A DNA stretch of 64,000 bases. It comes from Variovorax paradoxus. Its GTDB lineage: Bacteria; Pseudomonadota; Gammaproteobacteria; Burkholderiales; Burkholderiaceae_C. Below, one piece after another: positions 13,290 to 22,524 of the stretch; position 1 is the stretch's first letter; each line of letters starts with the position of its first letter. Where the stretch lies: positions 6,566,501-6,630,500 of the forward strand of contig NZ_CP091716.1 of assembly GCF_022009635.1 (NCBI RefSeq), in the 5' to 3' direction. The notes beneath the pieces are model-generated. The model saw only the letters and a program-made list of their open reading frames with translations, was not told the DNA's origin and did no database searches. Position numbers and translations under genes: made by a program.

Positions 13290-14482
13290 CCCGTCTGCGG
13301 CACGTCGCGGCGGCGCTGTGCGCGGGCGGCCTGCTGGCCGCCTGCTCCACGCCACCGAACCCGTACTACGACGCCAGCCGCAGGCATCACCGACCCGACG
13401 GCTTCCAGGACAACTACGTCGATTTCAAGCCGAAGAATTTCTTCACCGACGTGCTGCTGGGCTGGCAGATTCCTTCGTGGTTCAAGGGCCTGCCGCCCGC
13501 GCCTGAAGCACCGCCGCCGGTGGTCGCGCCCGACCTCGCATTCATCGCATCGAACGCCGGCGCGCGGACGCAACCCGCGGCCACATTCATCGGCCATGCC
13601 ACCGTGCTGGTGCAGGTGCCGACCGCGAACGGCGGCCTCAACGTGCTGACCGACCCGGTGTTCGGCGAGCGCGTCTCGCCCGTCTCCTTCGCGGGACCGA
13701 AGCGCTTCCAGCCGCCCGGCGTGGCGCTGAAGGAGCTGCCGCATATCGACCTGGTGCTGATCAGCCACAACCACTACGACCACCTCGACGAAGACAGCGT
13801 GAAGGCGCTCGATGCGCAGGCCGGTGGCCCGCCGCTGTTCGTGGTGCCGCTGGGCATCAAGCCGTGGCTCGCGGCGCGCGGCATCACCAATGCCGTCGAG
13901 CTCGACTGGTGGGACAGTGTCACGCTGCCGGCCGCGCCTTCCGCGCAGCCGCTCGTCCAGCGCAACGGCGCGGGCATCGCAGCCGGCGCAACCGGCGACG
14001 CCGTGCAGGTGTTCCTCACACCCGCGCAGCACTGGAGCGCGCGCGGCCTCGGCGACCGCATGAAGACACTCTGGGGCGGCTTCGCGCTGCTGTCGCCGAA
14101 GCTGCACGTCTTCTATTCCGGCGACACCGGCTACTCGAAGGATTTCGCGGACATCCAGGCCCGTCTCGCGCCGCGCCAGGCCAATGCGCAGGGCGGCGGC
14201 TTCGACCTGGCATTGCTGCCCGTCGGCGCCTACGAGCCCCGCTGGTTCATGAAGGACCAGCACGTCAACCCCGACGAGAGCGTTCGCATCCACCGCGAGC
14301 TGCATGCCAAGCGCAGCCTGGGCGTGCACTGGGGCACCTTTTCGCTCACCGACGAAGCGCTCGACCAGCCGCCGAAGGACCTTGCCGCCGCCCGCAAGGC
14401 GCAGGGCGTGGCGGACGACGCCTTCTTCACGCTCGCCATCGGGGAGACCCGCAAGCTGCCCGCACGGCAGGCCACGCCATGA
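13286..14482 (+). CDS. Metallo-beta-lactamase-fold lipoprotein (UlaG/NAPE-PLD-like)
   Basis: The protein has about 398 residues. TTG at 13286 is chosen because it overlaps the previous stop and immediately gives a lipoprotein signal ending LLAAC (Cys20). Other starts would fuse it to antisense-type sequence. The catalytic domain has the metal motif HNHYDHLD, a later AQHWS, the YSGDTGY strand and a C-terminal [12 protein letters not shown]. This matches periplasmic or membrane-bound lactamase-fold hydrolases related to NAPE-phospholipase D. It is locked between the YbeD-like gene and lipB by overlapping stops and starts, which is not the usual lip operon. The substrate is unknown; a phospholipid or phosphodiester is possible. 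Confidence 0.85.
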   Translation: MTRLRHVAAALCAGGLLAACSTPPNPYYDASRRHHRPDGFQDNYVDFKPKNFFTDVLLGWQIPSWFKGLPPAPEAPPPVVAPDLAFIASNAGARTQPAATFIGHATVLVQVPTANGGLNVLTDPVFGERVSPVSFAGPKRFQPPGVALKELPHIDLVLISHNHYDHLDEDSVKALDAQAGGPPLFVVPLGIKPWLAARGITNAVELDWWDSVTLPAAPSAQPLVQRNGAGIAAGATGDAVQVFLTPAQHWSARGLGDRMKTLWGGFALLSPKLHVFYSGDTGYSKDFADIQARLAPRQANAQGGGFDLALLPVGAYEPRWFMKDQHVNPDESVRIHRELHAKRSLGVHWGTFSLTDEALDQPPKDLAAARKAQGVADDAFFTLAIGETRKLPARQATP

Positions 14483-15207
14483 CAGACACCGCCATCGCAC
14501 CCTCCGCCATCGAGCTGCATCCGCTGGGCCGCGTCGATTACGCCGAGACCTTCGCGGCCATGCAGCAGTTCACGCTCGAGCGCACGCCCGAGACGCCTGA
14601 CGCGCTGTGGATCTGCGAGCACGCGCCGGTCTTCACCCAGGGCATTGCCGGCAAGCAGGACCACATCCTGAACCCCGGCGCCATTCCGGTCGTGCAGACC
14701 AACCGCGGCGGCCAGGTCACCTTCCACGGCCCCGGCCAAGTGGTGGCCTATCCGCTGATCGACCTGCGGCGCGCCGGCTACTTCGTCAAGGAATACGTCT
14801 ACCGCATCGAGGAATCGGTGCTGCGCACCCTCGCCCACTTCGGCGTGACCGGCCACCGCGTGCCGGGCGCGCCGGGCATCTACGTGCGGCTGGACGACCC
14901 GTTTTCGCACGCGATGCTGAAAGCATCGCCTTTGCCTGGTTCAGCCCTGACCGGCCCGCTGCCCGCCGCCGACCCGTTCCGCGGCCTCGGCAAGATCGCA
15001 GCGCTGGGCATCAAGGTGAGCCGCCATGCCACCTACCACGGCGTGGCGCTCAACGTGGAAATGGACCTCGAACCCTTCTCCCGCATCAACCCTTGCGGCT
15101 ATGCGGGGCTGCAAACGGTCGACCTTTCTACAATCGGCATCCAAACCACATGGGAAGAAGCCGCCACGGTGCTGAGCCAGAAGCTCCGCGCCTTCCTGGC
15201 GCCTTGA
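14479..15207 (+). CDS. lipB: Octanoyltransferase LipB
   Basis: The 242-residue enzyme moves octanoyl groups from acyl carrier protein to lipoate-requiring apoproteins. Visible motifs are [20 protein letters not shown] (about residues 74-93), [14 protein letters not shown] with catalytic Lys172, and NPCGYAG with catalytic Cys206. An extra loop of about 25 residues (roughly 139-165) lies just before the lysine compared with the E. coli enzyme. The ATG overlaps the previous stop as ATGA, and lipA follows after seven bases. Confidence 0.95.
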   Translation: MTDTAIAPSAIELHPLGRVDYAETFAAMQQFTLERTPETPDALWICEHAPVFTQGIAGKQDHILNPGAIPVVQTNRGGQVTFHGPGQVVAYPLIDLRRAGYFVKEYVYRIEESVLRTLAHFGVTGHRVPGAPGIYVRLDDPFSHAMLKASPLPGSALTGPLPAADPFRGLGKIAALGIKVSRHATYHGVALNVEMDLEPFSRINPCGYAGLQTVDLSTIGIQTTWEEAATVLSQKLRAFLAP

Positions 15208-15214
15208 CATACCA

Positions 15215-16216
15215 ATGAGCACCACAGAAGTCGTCCGCGACGCACAGAGCGCCGAAACCTACAACCCCCTGGCCAAGCAGAAAGCGGCGGCCAAGCTCTC
15301 GCGCATCCCCGTCAAGGTGGTGCAGACCGGCGAAGTGCTCAAGAAGCCCGACTGGATCCGCGTCAAGGCCGGCAGCCCGACCACGCGCTTCTACGAGATC
15401 AAGCAGATCCTGCGCGAAAGCAACCTCCACACCGTGTGCGAGGAAGCCTCGTGCCCGAACATCGGCGAATGCTTCGGCAACGGCACCGCCACCTTCATGA
15501 TCATGGGCGACAAGTGCACCCGCCGCTGCCCGTTCTGCGACGTGGGCCACGGCCGCCCCGACCCGCTCGACAAGGACGAGCCGCTCAACCTCGCCAAGAC
15601 CATCGCCAAGCTGCGCCTGAAGTACGTGGTGATCACCAGCGTCGACCGCGACGACCTGCGCGACGGCGGCAGCCAGCACTTCGTCGACTGCATCTCCAAC
15701 ATCCGCGAGCTTTCGCCGATGACGCAGATCGAGATCCTGGTGCCCGACTTCCGCGGCCGCGACGACCGCGCCCTCGAGATCCTCAAGGCCGCGCCGCCGG
15801 ACGTGATGAACCACAACCTGGAAACCGCGCCGCGCCTCTACAAGGAAGCGCGCCCCGGCAGCGACTACCAGTTCAGCCTGAACCTGCTCAAGAAGTTCAA
15901 GGCGCTGCACCCCAACGTGCCGACCAAGAGCGGCATCATGGTCGGCCTGGGCGAGACCGACGAGGAAATCCTGCAGGTCATGCGCGACATGCGCGCCCAC
16001 GACATCGACATGCTGACCATCGGCCAGTACCTGTCGCCGTCGGGCTCGCACCTGCCGGTGCGCCGCTACGTGCACCCCGACACCTTCAAGATGTTCGAGG
16101 AAGAGGCCTACAAGATGGGCTTCAGCCACGCCGCCGTGGGCGCGATGGTGCGTTCGAGCTACCACGCCGACCAGCAGGCGCATGCGGCCCAGCAGGCCGT
16201 GACTCACCAGGAGTGA
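15215..16216 (+). CDS. lipA: Lipoyl synthase LipA
   Basis: This 333-residue radical SAM enzyme inserts two sulfur atoms into protein-bound octanoate. The auxiliary cluster cysteines are Cys75, Cys80 and Cys86 ([12 protein letters not shown]). The radical SAM cluster is held by Cys101, Cys105 and Cys108 (CTRRCPFC). The C-terminal conserved serine region [13 protein letters not shown] is present. It completes the lipoylation pair with lipB. Confidence 0.97.
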   Translation: MSTTEVVRDAQSAETYNPLAKQKAAAKLSRIPVKVVQTGEVLKKPDWIRVKAGSPTTRFYEIKQILRESNLHTVCEEASCPNIGECFGNGTATFMIMGDKCTRRCPFCDVGHGRPDPLDKDEPLNLAKTIAKLRLKYVVITSVDRDDLRDGGSQHFVDCISNIRELSPMTQIEILVPDFRGRDDRALEILKAAPPDVMNHNLETAPRLYKEARPGSDYQFSLNLLKKFKALHPNVPTKSGIMVGLGETDEEILQVMRDMRAHDIDMLTIGQYLSPSGSHLPVRRYVHPDTFKMFEEEAYKMGFSHAAVGAMVRSSYHADQQAHAAQQAVTHQE

Positions 16217-16237
16217 GCCGGCAACCCGCGCGGCCTC

Positions 16238-16732
16238 TCAGCCGCGCGTGGCGTTCTCTTTCATCTTCGCCAGCGCGATGGCAATCGCCGCGCCGCCCAG
16301 CGTCTTGATCAGCCCCGAGTGCTGCGCATAGAACTGGCTCACTTCATCGATGATGCCCGCGTGCTGCTGCTCGGCATGCGCGGCGATTTCCGTCACCTGC
16401 GCGGGTGACAGCTGCGAAGCCTGATCGGGCGTGATCTGCGTCTGGCCCGGCTGCAGCATGCGCCCGAGCACGCCGCCCGCGAGTGCCGACGCGGCCGCCG
16501 GGCCGAGCGTGGCCAGGATCTGGTTGAGCACGCCGGCCTGCTGCTGCGGCGACGACTGCCCGAACAGCTGTCCGACCATGTTGCCGAAAGGCGGCGTCTG
16601 GTCGGAGCGCATGGCCGCCGCGAGCCCCGCGCCGACTTCGTCGGTGGAGGCATGCTGCGTGACCTGGTCGATGTGGGCCTCGGGGCTGCTGTTGCCGCCG
16701 ATGGCCTGCTGGAGGATGTCGAGTAGACCCAT
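16238..16732 (-). CDS. Hypothetical protein, possibly YidB/DUF937-like
   Basis: The protein has 164 residues with no signal peptide. It opens MGLLDILQQAIGGN, then has Gln/Ala-rich helices, a Gly/Ala-rich segment near residues 78-92 and a C-terminal hydrophobic stretch (GGAAIAIALAKMKE). The start and composition resemble YidB-like proteins, but this is a weak resemblance. It lies 15 bases after a YeaQ-type membrane protein gene on the same strand, so the two are probably co-transcribed and may be stress-related. Convergent with lipA. Confidence 0.7.
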   Translation of the reverse strand: MGLLDILQQAIGGNSSPEAHIDQVTQHASTDEVGAGLAAAMRSDQTPPFGNMVGQLFGQSSPQQQAGVLNQILATLGPAAASALAGGVLGRMLQPGQTQITPDQASQLSPAQVTEIAAHAEQQHAGIIDEVSQFYAQHSGLIKTLGGAAIAIALAKMKENATRG

Positions 16733-16747
16733 GAGAAGAACTCCTTG

Positions 16748-16990
16748 TCAGCGGGTCACGAGATGCCAGACCCCGAGCAGCAGGGCCGCGCCAATCACCG
16801 AGGCGATGAAGCCGGCGCCCGCGCCCGCAGCGTACAGCCCCAGGGCCTGTCCTGCATAGGTCGCCACCAGCGACCCGGCAATGCCCAGGATGACGGTGAG
16901 GATGAACCCCATCGAGTTGTTGCCCGGCAAGACGGCGCGGGCGATCAGCCCCGCGATGAAACCGATCAGGATCGTCCAGATGATGTGCAC
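16748..16990 (-). CDS. GlsB/YeaQ/YmgE-family small membrane protein
   Basis: With the GTG at 16990 the protein has 80 residues, the usual length of this family. AGGGAG sits nine bases ahead of it. An upstream ATG at 17026 would add 12 polar residues and has no such site. Three hydrophobic segments with GFIAGLIAR, GFILTVILGIAGSLV and a Gly/Ala-rich third helix match the transglycosylase-associated protein family. Members are often induced by stress; the biochemical role is unknown. Confidence 0.85.
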   Translation of the reverse strand: MHIIWTILIGFIAGLIARAVLPGNNSMGFILTVILGIAGSLVATYAGQALGLYAAGAGAGFIASVIGAALLLGVWHLVTR

Positions 16991-17148
16991 GAGAAGCTCC
17001 CTGTTTGCTGAAGGTGACGCGGTCATCGTGGACCGCTCATCCTGAGCGCTGGCTGACGGTTTGCGTCCATGGCCGCAAGGTCGCCAAGGCGCTGGCCGAA
17101 AGCGTGAACATTTCGCTATCCTGCCCTTTGGTTGGTCAAGAAGAAGGA

Positions 17149-18717
17149 ATGACTTTGCAAACGCACCCTGCCGTTCAAGCCGCGATGGAACGCAACTTCG
17201 GCGCCATCGCCGACCTGGTCCGTCTCCATGCGCAACACACGCCCGGCCAAGCCGCGCTGGCTGACGCCCACCAGACGCTGGACTACCGCGCGCTGGACGC
17301 GCTGATGGACCGCATCGCGGCCAGCCTGCAGCGCGACGGGCTCAAGCCCGGCGACGCCATCGCGATATGCGCGTCGTCTTCGGTCAACTATGCGGCGGTG
17401 TTCCTGGGCGCGCTGCGCGCGGGCGTCGCGGTGGCACCGCTGGCGCCCGGTTCCACGCCCGCCAGCCTGGCACGCATGATCGAGGACGCCGATGCACGCA
17501 TCCTGTTCAGCGACGCATCGGCCGCCGAGGTGATCGGCCCCGCCAGGGAGGGCGGCATCGCCCGCGTCGCGCTCGACGGCTCGGCCGTGGGCCGCGGCTT
17601 CGAAGGCTGGCTCGCGCCGGCCGGCGCGCAGCCCGCGCCGGTGGAAGTGCAGCCTTCGTGGGCCTTCAACATCATCTATTCGTCGGGCACCACCGGCGAG
17701 CCCAAGGGCATCGTTCAGGGCCACGGCATGCGCTGGGCCCATGTGCAGCGCGGCGCCAAGTACGAGTACAGCCCCGACACCGTCACCCTGCTGTCGACGC
17801 CGCTCTACTCCAACACCACGCTGGTGGTTTTCTTCCCCACCATCGCCTTCGGCGGCTGCGTGGTGCTGATGCCCAAGTTCGACGCGCTCGGCTACCTGCA
17901 GCTGGCCGCGCAGCGCCGCGTGACGCACACCATGCTCGTGCCGGTGCAGTACCAGCGGCTGATGGCGCACCCGCGCTTCGGCGAGCACGACCTGTCCTCC
18001 TTCCGCCACAAGTTCAGCACCAGCGCGCCCTTCAACGCCGCGCTCAAGGCCGACGTGCTCGCGCGCTGGCCGGGCGGGCTGGTCGAGTTCTACGGCATGA
18101 CCGAAGGCGGCGGCACCTGCATCCTGGAAGCGCACCTGCACCCGGCCAAGCTGCACACGGTGGGCCAGCCCGCCGAGGGCAGCGACATCCGCCTGATCGA
18201 CGAAGAAGGCAACGAACTGCCGCGCGGCAACACCGAGGTGGCCGGCGAGGTGGTGGGCCATTCGGCCGGCATGATGACCGGCTACCACCGCCAGCCCGGG
18301 AAGACACGCGAGGCCGAGTGGTTCGACGCCACCGGCAAGCGCTTCATCCGCACCGGCGACGTGGGCCGCTTCGACGCCGAGGGCTTCCTCACGCTGTTCG
18401 ACCGCAAGAAGGACATGATCATCAGCGGCGGCTTCAACATCTACCCGAGCGATCTCGAAGCCGTGCTGCGCGGCCATGCGGCCGTGGCCGACGTGGCGGT
18501 GGTCGGCGTGCCGTCGCAGCAGTGGGGCGAGACGCCGGTGGCCTTCGTGGTGCGCCGCGAGGGCGACGCCACCACCGAGGCCGCGCTGCTGCAATGGACC
18601 AACGACCAGCTCGGCAAGACCCAGCGGCTGGCGCGGCTGAGCTTCATCGACGAACTGCCGCGCAGCGCGATCGGCAAGGTGCTCAAGCGCGAACTGCGCG
18701 AACGCGACGCCCGCTGA
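17149..18717 (+). CDS. AMP-dependent acyl-CoA synthetase/ligase
   Basis: This is a 522-residue class I adenylate-forming enzyme. The P-loop YSSGTTGEPKG is near residue 183, the A5 motif reads FYGMTEGGG, A7 reads RTGDVGRFD, and a C-terminal lysine occurs in SAIGKVLKREL. It should activate a carboxylic acid to acyl-AMP and then acyl-CoA in the cytoplasm. ATG at 17149 is chosen because the preceding frame is poorly coding and a purine-rich AAGAAGGA precedes the codon. It stands alone between a divergent small membrane protein gene and a sensor kinase, so context does not reveal the acid. Confidence 0.88.
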   Translation: MTLQTHPAVQAAMERNFGAIADLVRLHAQHTPGQAALADAHQTLDYRALDALMDRIAASLQRDGLKPGDAIAICASSSVNYAAVFLGALRAGVAVAPLAPGSTPASLARMIEDADARILFSDASAAEVIGPAREGGIARVALDGSAVGRGFEGWLAPAGAQPAPVEVQPSWAFNIIYSSGTTGEPKGIVQGHGMRWAHVQRGAKYEYSPDTVTLLSTPLYSNTTLVVFFPTIAFGGCVVLMPKFDALGYLQLAAQRRVTHTMLVPVQYQRLMAHPRFGEHDLSSFRHKFSTSAPFNAALKADVLARWPGGLVEFYGMTEGGGTCILEAHLHPAKLHTVGQPAEGSDIRLIDEEGNELPRGNTEVAGEVVGHSAGMMTGYHRQPGKTREAEWFDATGKRFIRTGDVGRFDAEGFLTLFDRKKDMIISGGFNIYPSDLEAVLRGHAAVADVAVVGVPSQQWGETPVAFVVRREGDATTEAALLQWTNDQLGKTQRLARLSFIDELPRSAIGKVLKRELRERDAR

Positions 18718-18754
18718 CGCGCGGCGGCCCGAAGAACGGGCAGGATCGCGGCAA

Positions 18755-20215
18755 ATGAAATCCCTGCGCGGTCAATTGCTCTTCTTCTGGGTGCTGCTCT
18801 TCGGCATGTGCGCCGCGCTGGCCGTGGTGATGCTCACGCTGTACCGCAGCAGCGCGGGCGCGCAGGTCGCGGCGGGGCGCACCGCCACCGAACAGTCGTG
18901 CCGGGCCATCGCGGCGCGCTACGCCCGCTCGGCCACCGCGCCTGCCGCGGGCCGGCCGCAGGTCGACCTGCTCCAGGTGCTGCTGCAGCTGGTGCTGATC
19001 GAGGCGCCCCATGTCGAAGGCGGCGTTTGGCAGGCCGCGGGCGGCCACCTGGCCTACGCCTATCCCACCTACGAAGGCAGCGGCGTCAAGCGCGACGTGC
19101 CCGCGGCCGAGCAGCCCCTGATCGCCGAACTGGCCCAGCTCGCGGCGCGCACGCAGCAGCCGCAGACCGACGTGGTGCGCGGCAGCCGCGAGGCGCTGAT
19201 CGTCTCGGCCTGTCCGCTGGCCGCCCCCGGCAACGACCTGGCCGCCTGGACCATGACGCGCACCAGCGGCGGCGCGCTGGCCGCGCAGGACAGCCTGCGC
19301 GCCGGCCTGGGCGTGTTGCTGCTGCTGGTGCTGGCCTCGGGCCTGTGGCTGGGCTTCATCCTGCTGCGCGGGCTGCGCCACGTGCAGCGCCTGGAAAACC
19401 TGCTCGTGCAGGCCGATGCCGACGGCGGCGCCGTGCCTGAATTGCCGCGCACCGGCGTGCGCGAGCTCGACCGCATCGTCGACGGCTTCAACCACTACCG
19501 GCTGCGCTTCGAGGAAGCCCGCACGCATCTGCGCGCGGCCGCCCAGCAGCGCAGCCGCGACCAGCGCCTGGCCGCGCTGGGCCGCATGACCGGCGGCATC
19601 GCGCACGAGATCCGCAACCCCATCGCCACCATGCGGCTGAAAGCCGAGAACGCGCTGGCCGCCGCGCCCGAGCGGCAGGGCGCGGCACTGCAGGCCATCG
19701 TCGGGCAGATCGACCGGCTCGACGGCCTGGTGCAGAGCCTGCTGGCGCTGGTGCAGCCGGTGGCGCTGGCGCCGGTGGAAGTGGTGCTGCACCGCTGGCT
19801 CGACGAGCGCGTGGCCGCCGTGGCGCCCAAGGCCGATGCCGCCGGCGTGCAGGTCACGCTGCATCACGACATGCCCACCAGCGCCGTGTTCGACCCGGTG
19901 CACCTGGCGCGCGCGGTCGACAACCTGCTCGACAACGCGGTGCGCCATGCGCCGCGCGGCGGCCACGTGGTGCTCTCGGCGCTGCAGCCCGAAGCCCGCA
20001 CGCTGGCCATCCGCGTGGACGACGACGGCCCCGGCGTGCCCGAATCGCTGCAGGCCAGCCTCTTCGAGCCCTTCGCCACCGGGCGCGCCGATGGCACCGG
20101 GCTGGGCCTGGCGCTGGCGCGCGAAGTGGCGCTGGCGCACGGCGGCGACCTGCATCACGTGCCGCTGACGCCGGGCGCCCGATTCGAACTGGAGCTTCCA
20201 TGGCGCATCTCCTGA
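18755..20215 (+). CDS. Membrane sensor histidine kinase (NtrB-like transmitter)
   Basis: The protein has 486 residues. A membrane helix near 8-28 and a second near 185-207 enclose an extracytoplasmic sensor of about 150 residues with no recognised domain. A HAMP-like linker and coiled coil follow, then the H-box GGIAHEIRNPIATM and an HATPase domain with DNLLDNAVRHA and GTGLGLALAREV. It overlaps the downstream regulator by 16 bases, forming a two-component pair. The signal is unknown. Confidence 0.93.
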   Translation: MKSLRGQLLFFWVLLFGMCAALAVVMLTLYRSSAGAQVAAGRTATEQSCRAIAARYARSATAPAAGRPQVDLLQVLLQLVLIEAPHVEGGVWQAAGGHLAYAYPTYEGSGVKRDVPAAEQPLIAELAQLAARTQQPQTDVVRGSREALIVSACPLAAPGNDLAAWTMTRTSGGALAAQDSLRAGLGVLLLLVLASGLWLGFILLRGLRHVQRLENLLVQADADGGAVPELPRTGVRELDRIVDGFNHYRLRFEEARTHLRAAAQQRSRDQRLAALGRMTGGIAHEIRNPIATMRLKAENALAAAPERQGAALQAIVGQIDRLDGLVQSLLALVQPVALAPVEVVLHRWLDERVAAVAPKADAAGVQVTLHHDMPTSAVFDPVHLARAVDNLLDNAVRHAPRGGHVVLSALQPEARTLAIRVDDDGPGVPESLQASLFEPFATGRADGTGLGLALAREVALAHGGDLHHVPLTPGARFELELPWRIS

Positions 20216-21570
20216 TCGTCGACGACGACGACGCCTTTCGCGACACGCTGGCCGAGACGCTGCAGGGCCTGGGCCACGAGACCGTCGCGGTCGCCAGCGG
20301 CGCGGAGGCCGTCGACACGGCTTCGCGCCAGCGCTTCGACGCCGTGTTCCTCGACCACCGCATGCCCGGCATGGACGGCCTGCAGACGCTCGCGGCCCTG
20401 CAGGCGCGCATGGCGCGGCTGCCGCCGGTGATCGTGCTCACGGCCTTCTCGAGCGCCGGCAACACCATCGAGGCGATGCGCCTGGGCGCCTTCGACCACC
20501 TGGCCAAGCCGATCAGCCGCGAGGCGGTGCGCGAGGTGCTGCAACGCGCGCTGCAGCAGCACACGGCGGCTTCGTCGGCGGCCACCGTCACGCAGGACGA
20601 CGATGACGGCACCGACCTGATCGGCCCGAGCCAGGCCATGCGCGAGGTGCACAAGCGCATCGGGCTGGCCGCCGCCAACTCGATGCCGGTGCTGGTGCTC
20701 GGCGAAACGGGCACCGGCAAGGAAATGGTGGCGCGCGCCCTGCACCGTCATTCGGCGCGCGCCGGCCGGCCATTCGTGGCCGTCAACTGCTCGGCCATTC
20801 CGAAGGAGCTGCTCGAAAGCGAACTCTTCGGCCATGTGCGCGGCGCCTTCACCGGCGCCACCGGCGAGCGGCCCGGGTGCTTCCGCGCTGCGGACGGCGG
20901 CGTGCTGCTGCTCGACGAGATCGGCGACATGTCGCTGGACGTGCAGGCCAAGATCCTGCGCGCACTGCAGGAGGGCGAGGTCACGCCGCTGGGCAGCCAC
21001 AGGACGGTGAAGGTCGACGTGCGCGTGGTCGCCGCCACCCACCGCGACCTGGCCGCCGCCGTGCGCGAAGGGCGCTTCCGGGAAGACCTGCTGTACCGGC
21101 TCGACGTGCTGTCGATCCGCATGCCGCCGCTGCGCGAACGGCTGGCGGACATCATTCCGCTGGCGGAGCACTTCCTGCGCCGCGCCGCGATGCAAGGCGC
21201 GCCCGATGCCGTGCCCAACAAGGCGCTGTCCGCCGAGGCGGCGCAGCGGCTGCTGAGCCACCCGTGGCCGGGCAACGTGCGGGAGCTGCGCAACGTGATG
21301 GAGCGCTGCCACGCGCTGGTGCGGCACCGCGTGATCGGCGGCGCGGACCTGGACCTCGCGCTCGGTGCCTCGCCAGCCGGCGAAGCGTCCGCCACCCTGC
21401 CCGCCGACTGGCTCGAGGGCGAACTGCCCGCCGCCGTCGAGCGGCTCGAGCGCCTGCTGATCGCCCACGCACTCGCCCAGACGCAGGGCAACCGCGCCGA
21501 AACCGCGCGGCGGCTGGGCATTCACCGCCAGCTGCTCTATCGCAAGCTGGCGCAGTACGGGCTCGACTGA
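20200..21570 (+). CDS. Sigma-54-dependent response regulator, NtrC family
   Basis: The protein has 456 residues in three parts. The receiver (about 1-120) has a DDDD acidic pocket and phospho-acceptor Asp in VFLDHRMPG. The AAA+ domain (about 140-370) has Walker A GETGTGKE and the sigma-54 contact loop GAFTGA. The Fis-type HTH is at the end (NRAETARRLGIHRQLLYRKL). It should activate sigma-54 promoters when phosphorylated by the kinase encoded just before it. Palindromes immediately downstream are candidate targets. Confidence 0.95.
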   Translation: MAHLLIVDDDDAFRDTLAETLQGLGHETVAVASGAEAVDTASRQRFDAVFLDHRMPGMDGLQTLAALQARMARLPPVIVLTAFSSAGNTIEAMRLGAFDHLAKPISREAVREVLQRALQQHTAASSAATVTQDDDDGTDLIGPSQAMREVHKRIGLAAANSMPVLVLGETGTGKEMVARALHRHSARAGRPFVAVNCSAIPKELLESELFGHVRGAFTGATGERPGCFRAADGGVLLLDEIGDMSLDVQAKILRALQEGEVTPLGSHRTVKVDVRVVAATHRDLAAAVREGRFREDLLYRLDVLSIRMPPLRERLADIIPLAEHFLRRAAMQGAPDAVPNKALSAEAAQRLLSHPWPGNVRELRNVMERCHALVRHRVIGGADLDLALGASPAGEASATLPADWLEGELPAAVERLERLLIAHALAQTQGNRAETARRLGIHRQLLYRKLAQYGLD

Positions 21571-21575
21571 GCCGA

Positions 21576-21684
21576 GGGTGTCCGCAAACCGGACACCCGG
21601 TGTCTCCGGATCATGCGGCGGCAAACCGCCGACCGCACGCAAGTCATTGATTTCAAAGGATTCGTGGGCTGGCACGTTGTGTGA
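21576..21684 (+). promoter_or_regulatory. Palindrome pair and weak sigma-54-like promoter
   Basis: Two inverted repeats share the core GCAAACCG. GGGTGTCCG-CAAAC-CGGACACCC (21576-21598) has perfect 9-bp arms. CGGCGG-CAAA-CCGCCG (21616-21631) has 6-bp arms. Further on, TGGCACG at 21670-21676 is a perfect -24 element, but the -12 position reads GTGA instead of TTGC. The block lies between the NtrC-type gene and a secreted protein gene starting at 21720. The first repeat could instead be the terminator stem of the regulator gene. Confidence 0.4.
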
Positions 21685-21719
21685 GATGTCCTTGGGCATC
21701 CATCCACAAGGAGCCACAC

Positions 21720-22505
21720 ATGACAACACCGCGCATTGCCTTCATCGCCGCCGCCTGCCTGCTGGCGGGCAGCACCGCCTTCGCCCAGGTGCCACCGCCG
21801 CCGCCTGGGGGCCCGGTGCCTCCGCCGCCGCTCGGCGCCACCGCGCCGGAAGCGGGCACCGTCGCCAGCGGCCGCGTGCAGCAATGGCTGATCAACCCGA
21901 GCGGCGAGGCCGATGGCCTGCTGCTGAATGACGGCACGCAGGTCGCATTTCCGCCGCACCTCTCGGCCGCGGTGATGCAGATGCTGAAGCCGGGCGACAC
22001 GGTGCATGTCAGCGGCTGGCGCGCGCCCAACGTGCCGGTGGTGCGCATGCAGTCGCTCGTGGCCAACGGCCGCAGCCTGGTCGACCAGCCGCCGGCGCCC
22101 GGCATGGCCCCGCCACCGCCGCGCGAACCGGGCGCGCTCGTCGCGCTGTCGGCGGGCGGACGCATCGAGCGCCTGCTGTACACCGACCGCGGCGACGTGC
22201 GCGGCGTGCTGCTCGCGGACAAGACCACCGTGCGCTTCCCGCCGCACATCGGCGCGATGTACGGCGCCCAGTTGCAGCCCGGCGCGCAGCTCCATGCGCG
22301 CGGCTGGGGCACGCGCGGCGCGCAGGGCACGGCGCTGGAAGCCACCAGCCTGGGCCCGACCGCGGACACGGTGCGCGAAGTCTTCGGCGGGCCGAGCCTG
22401 GAACCCGCTCCCCGTGGCCCCGGCGCACCGCGGGGCCCGAGAGGCGCCGGCCCCACGCCGCCCGCGCCGCTGATGGCGCCTCCGGCCCCGGTGCCGGCCT
22501 CCTGA
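21720..22505 (+). CDS. Secreted protein with two copies of a small beta-rich domain
   Basis: The 261-residue protein starts at an ATG preceded by AAGGAG. A signal peptide ends near AFA-Q (residue 22), followed by a Pro/Gly-rich linker. Two similar units of about 55 residues follow. Unit one (about 43-100) carries GLLLNDGTQVAFPPHL and LKPGDTVHVSGW. Unit two (about 147-205) carries GVLLADKTTVRFPPHI and LQPGAQLHARGW. The C-terminus is Pro/Ala-rich. The same unit recurs twice in the cytoplasmic-looking protein at 24996-25550. The beta pattern suggests an OB-like fold. No function is known. Confidence 0.8.
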   Translation: MTTPRIAFIAAACLLAGSTAFAQVPPPPPGGPVPPPPLGATAPEAGTVASGRVQQWLINPSGEADGLLLNDGTQVAFPPHLSAAVMQMLKPGDTVHVSGWRAPNVPVVRMQSLVANGRSLVDQPPAPGMAPPPPREPGALVALSAGGRIERLLYTDRGDVRGVLLADKTTVRFPPHIGAMYGAQLQPGAQLHARGWGTRGAQGTALEATSLGPTADTVREVFGGPSLEPAPRGPGAPRGPRGAGPTPPAPLMAPPAPVPAS

Positions 22506-22524
22506 TCTTTCGCCCCGGCCCGCC

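Noticed and set aside
12887..14482. Apparent 531-residue fusion ending in the lactamase-fold protein
   Set aside because: The first 130 residues translate the YbeD-like gene in the wrong frame. A lipoprotein signal begins exactly at TTG 13286.
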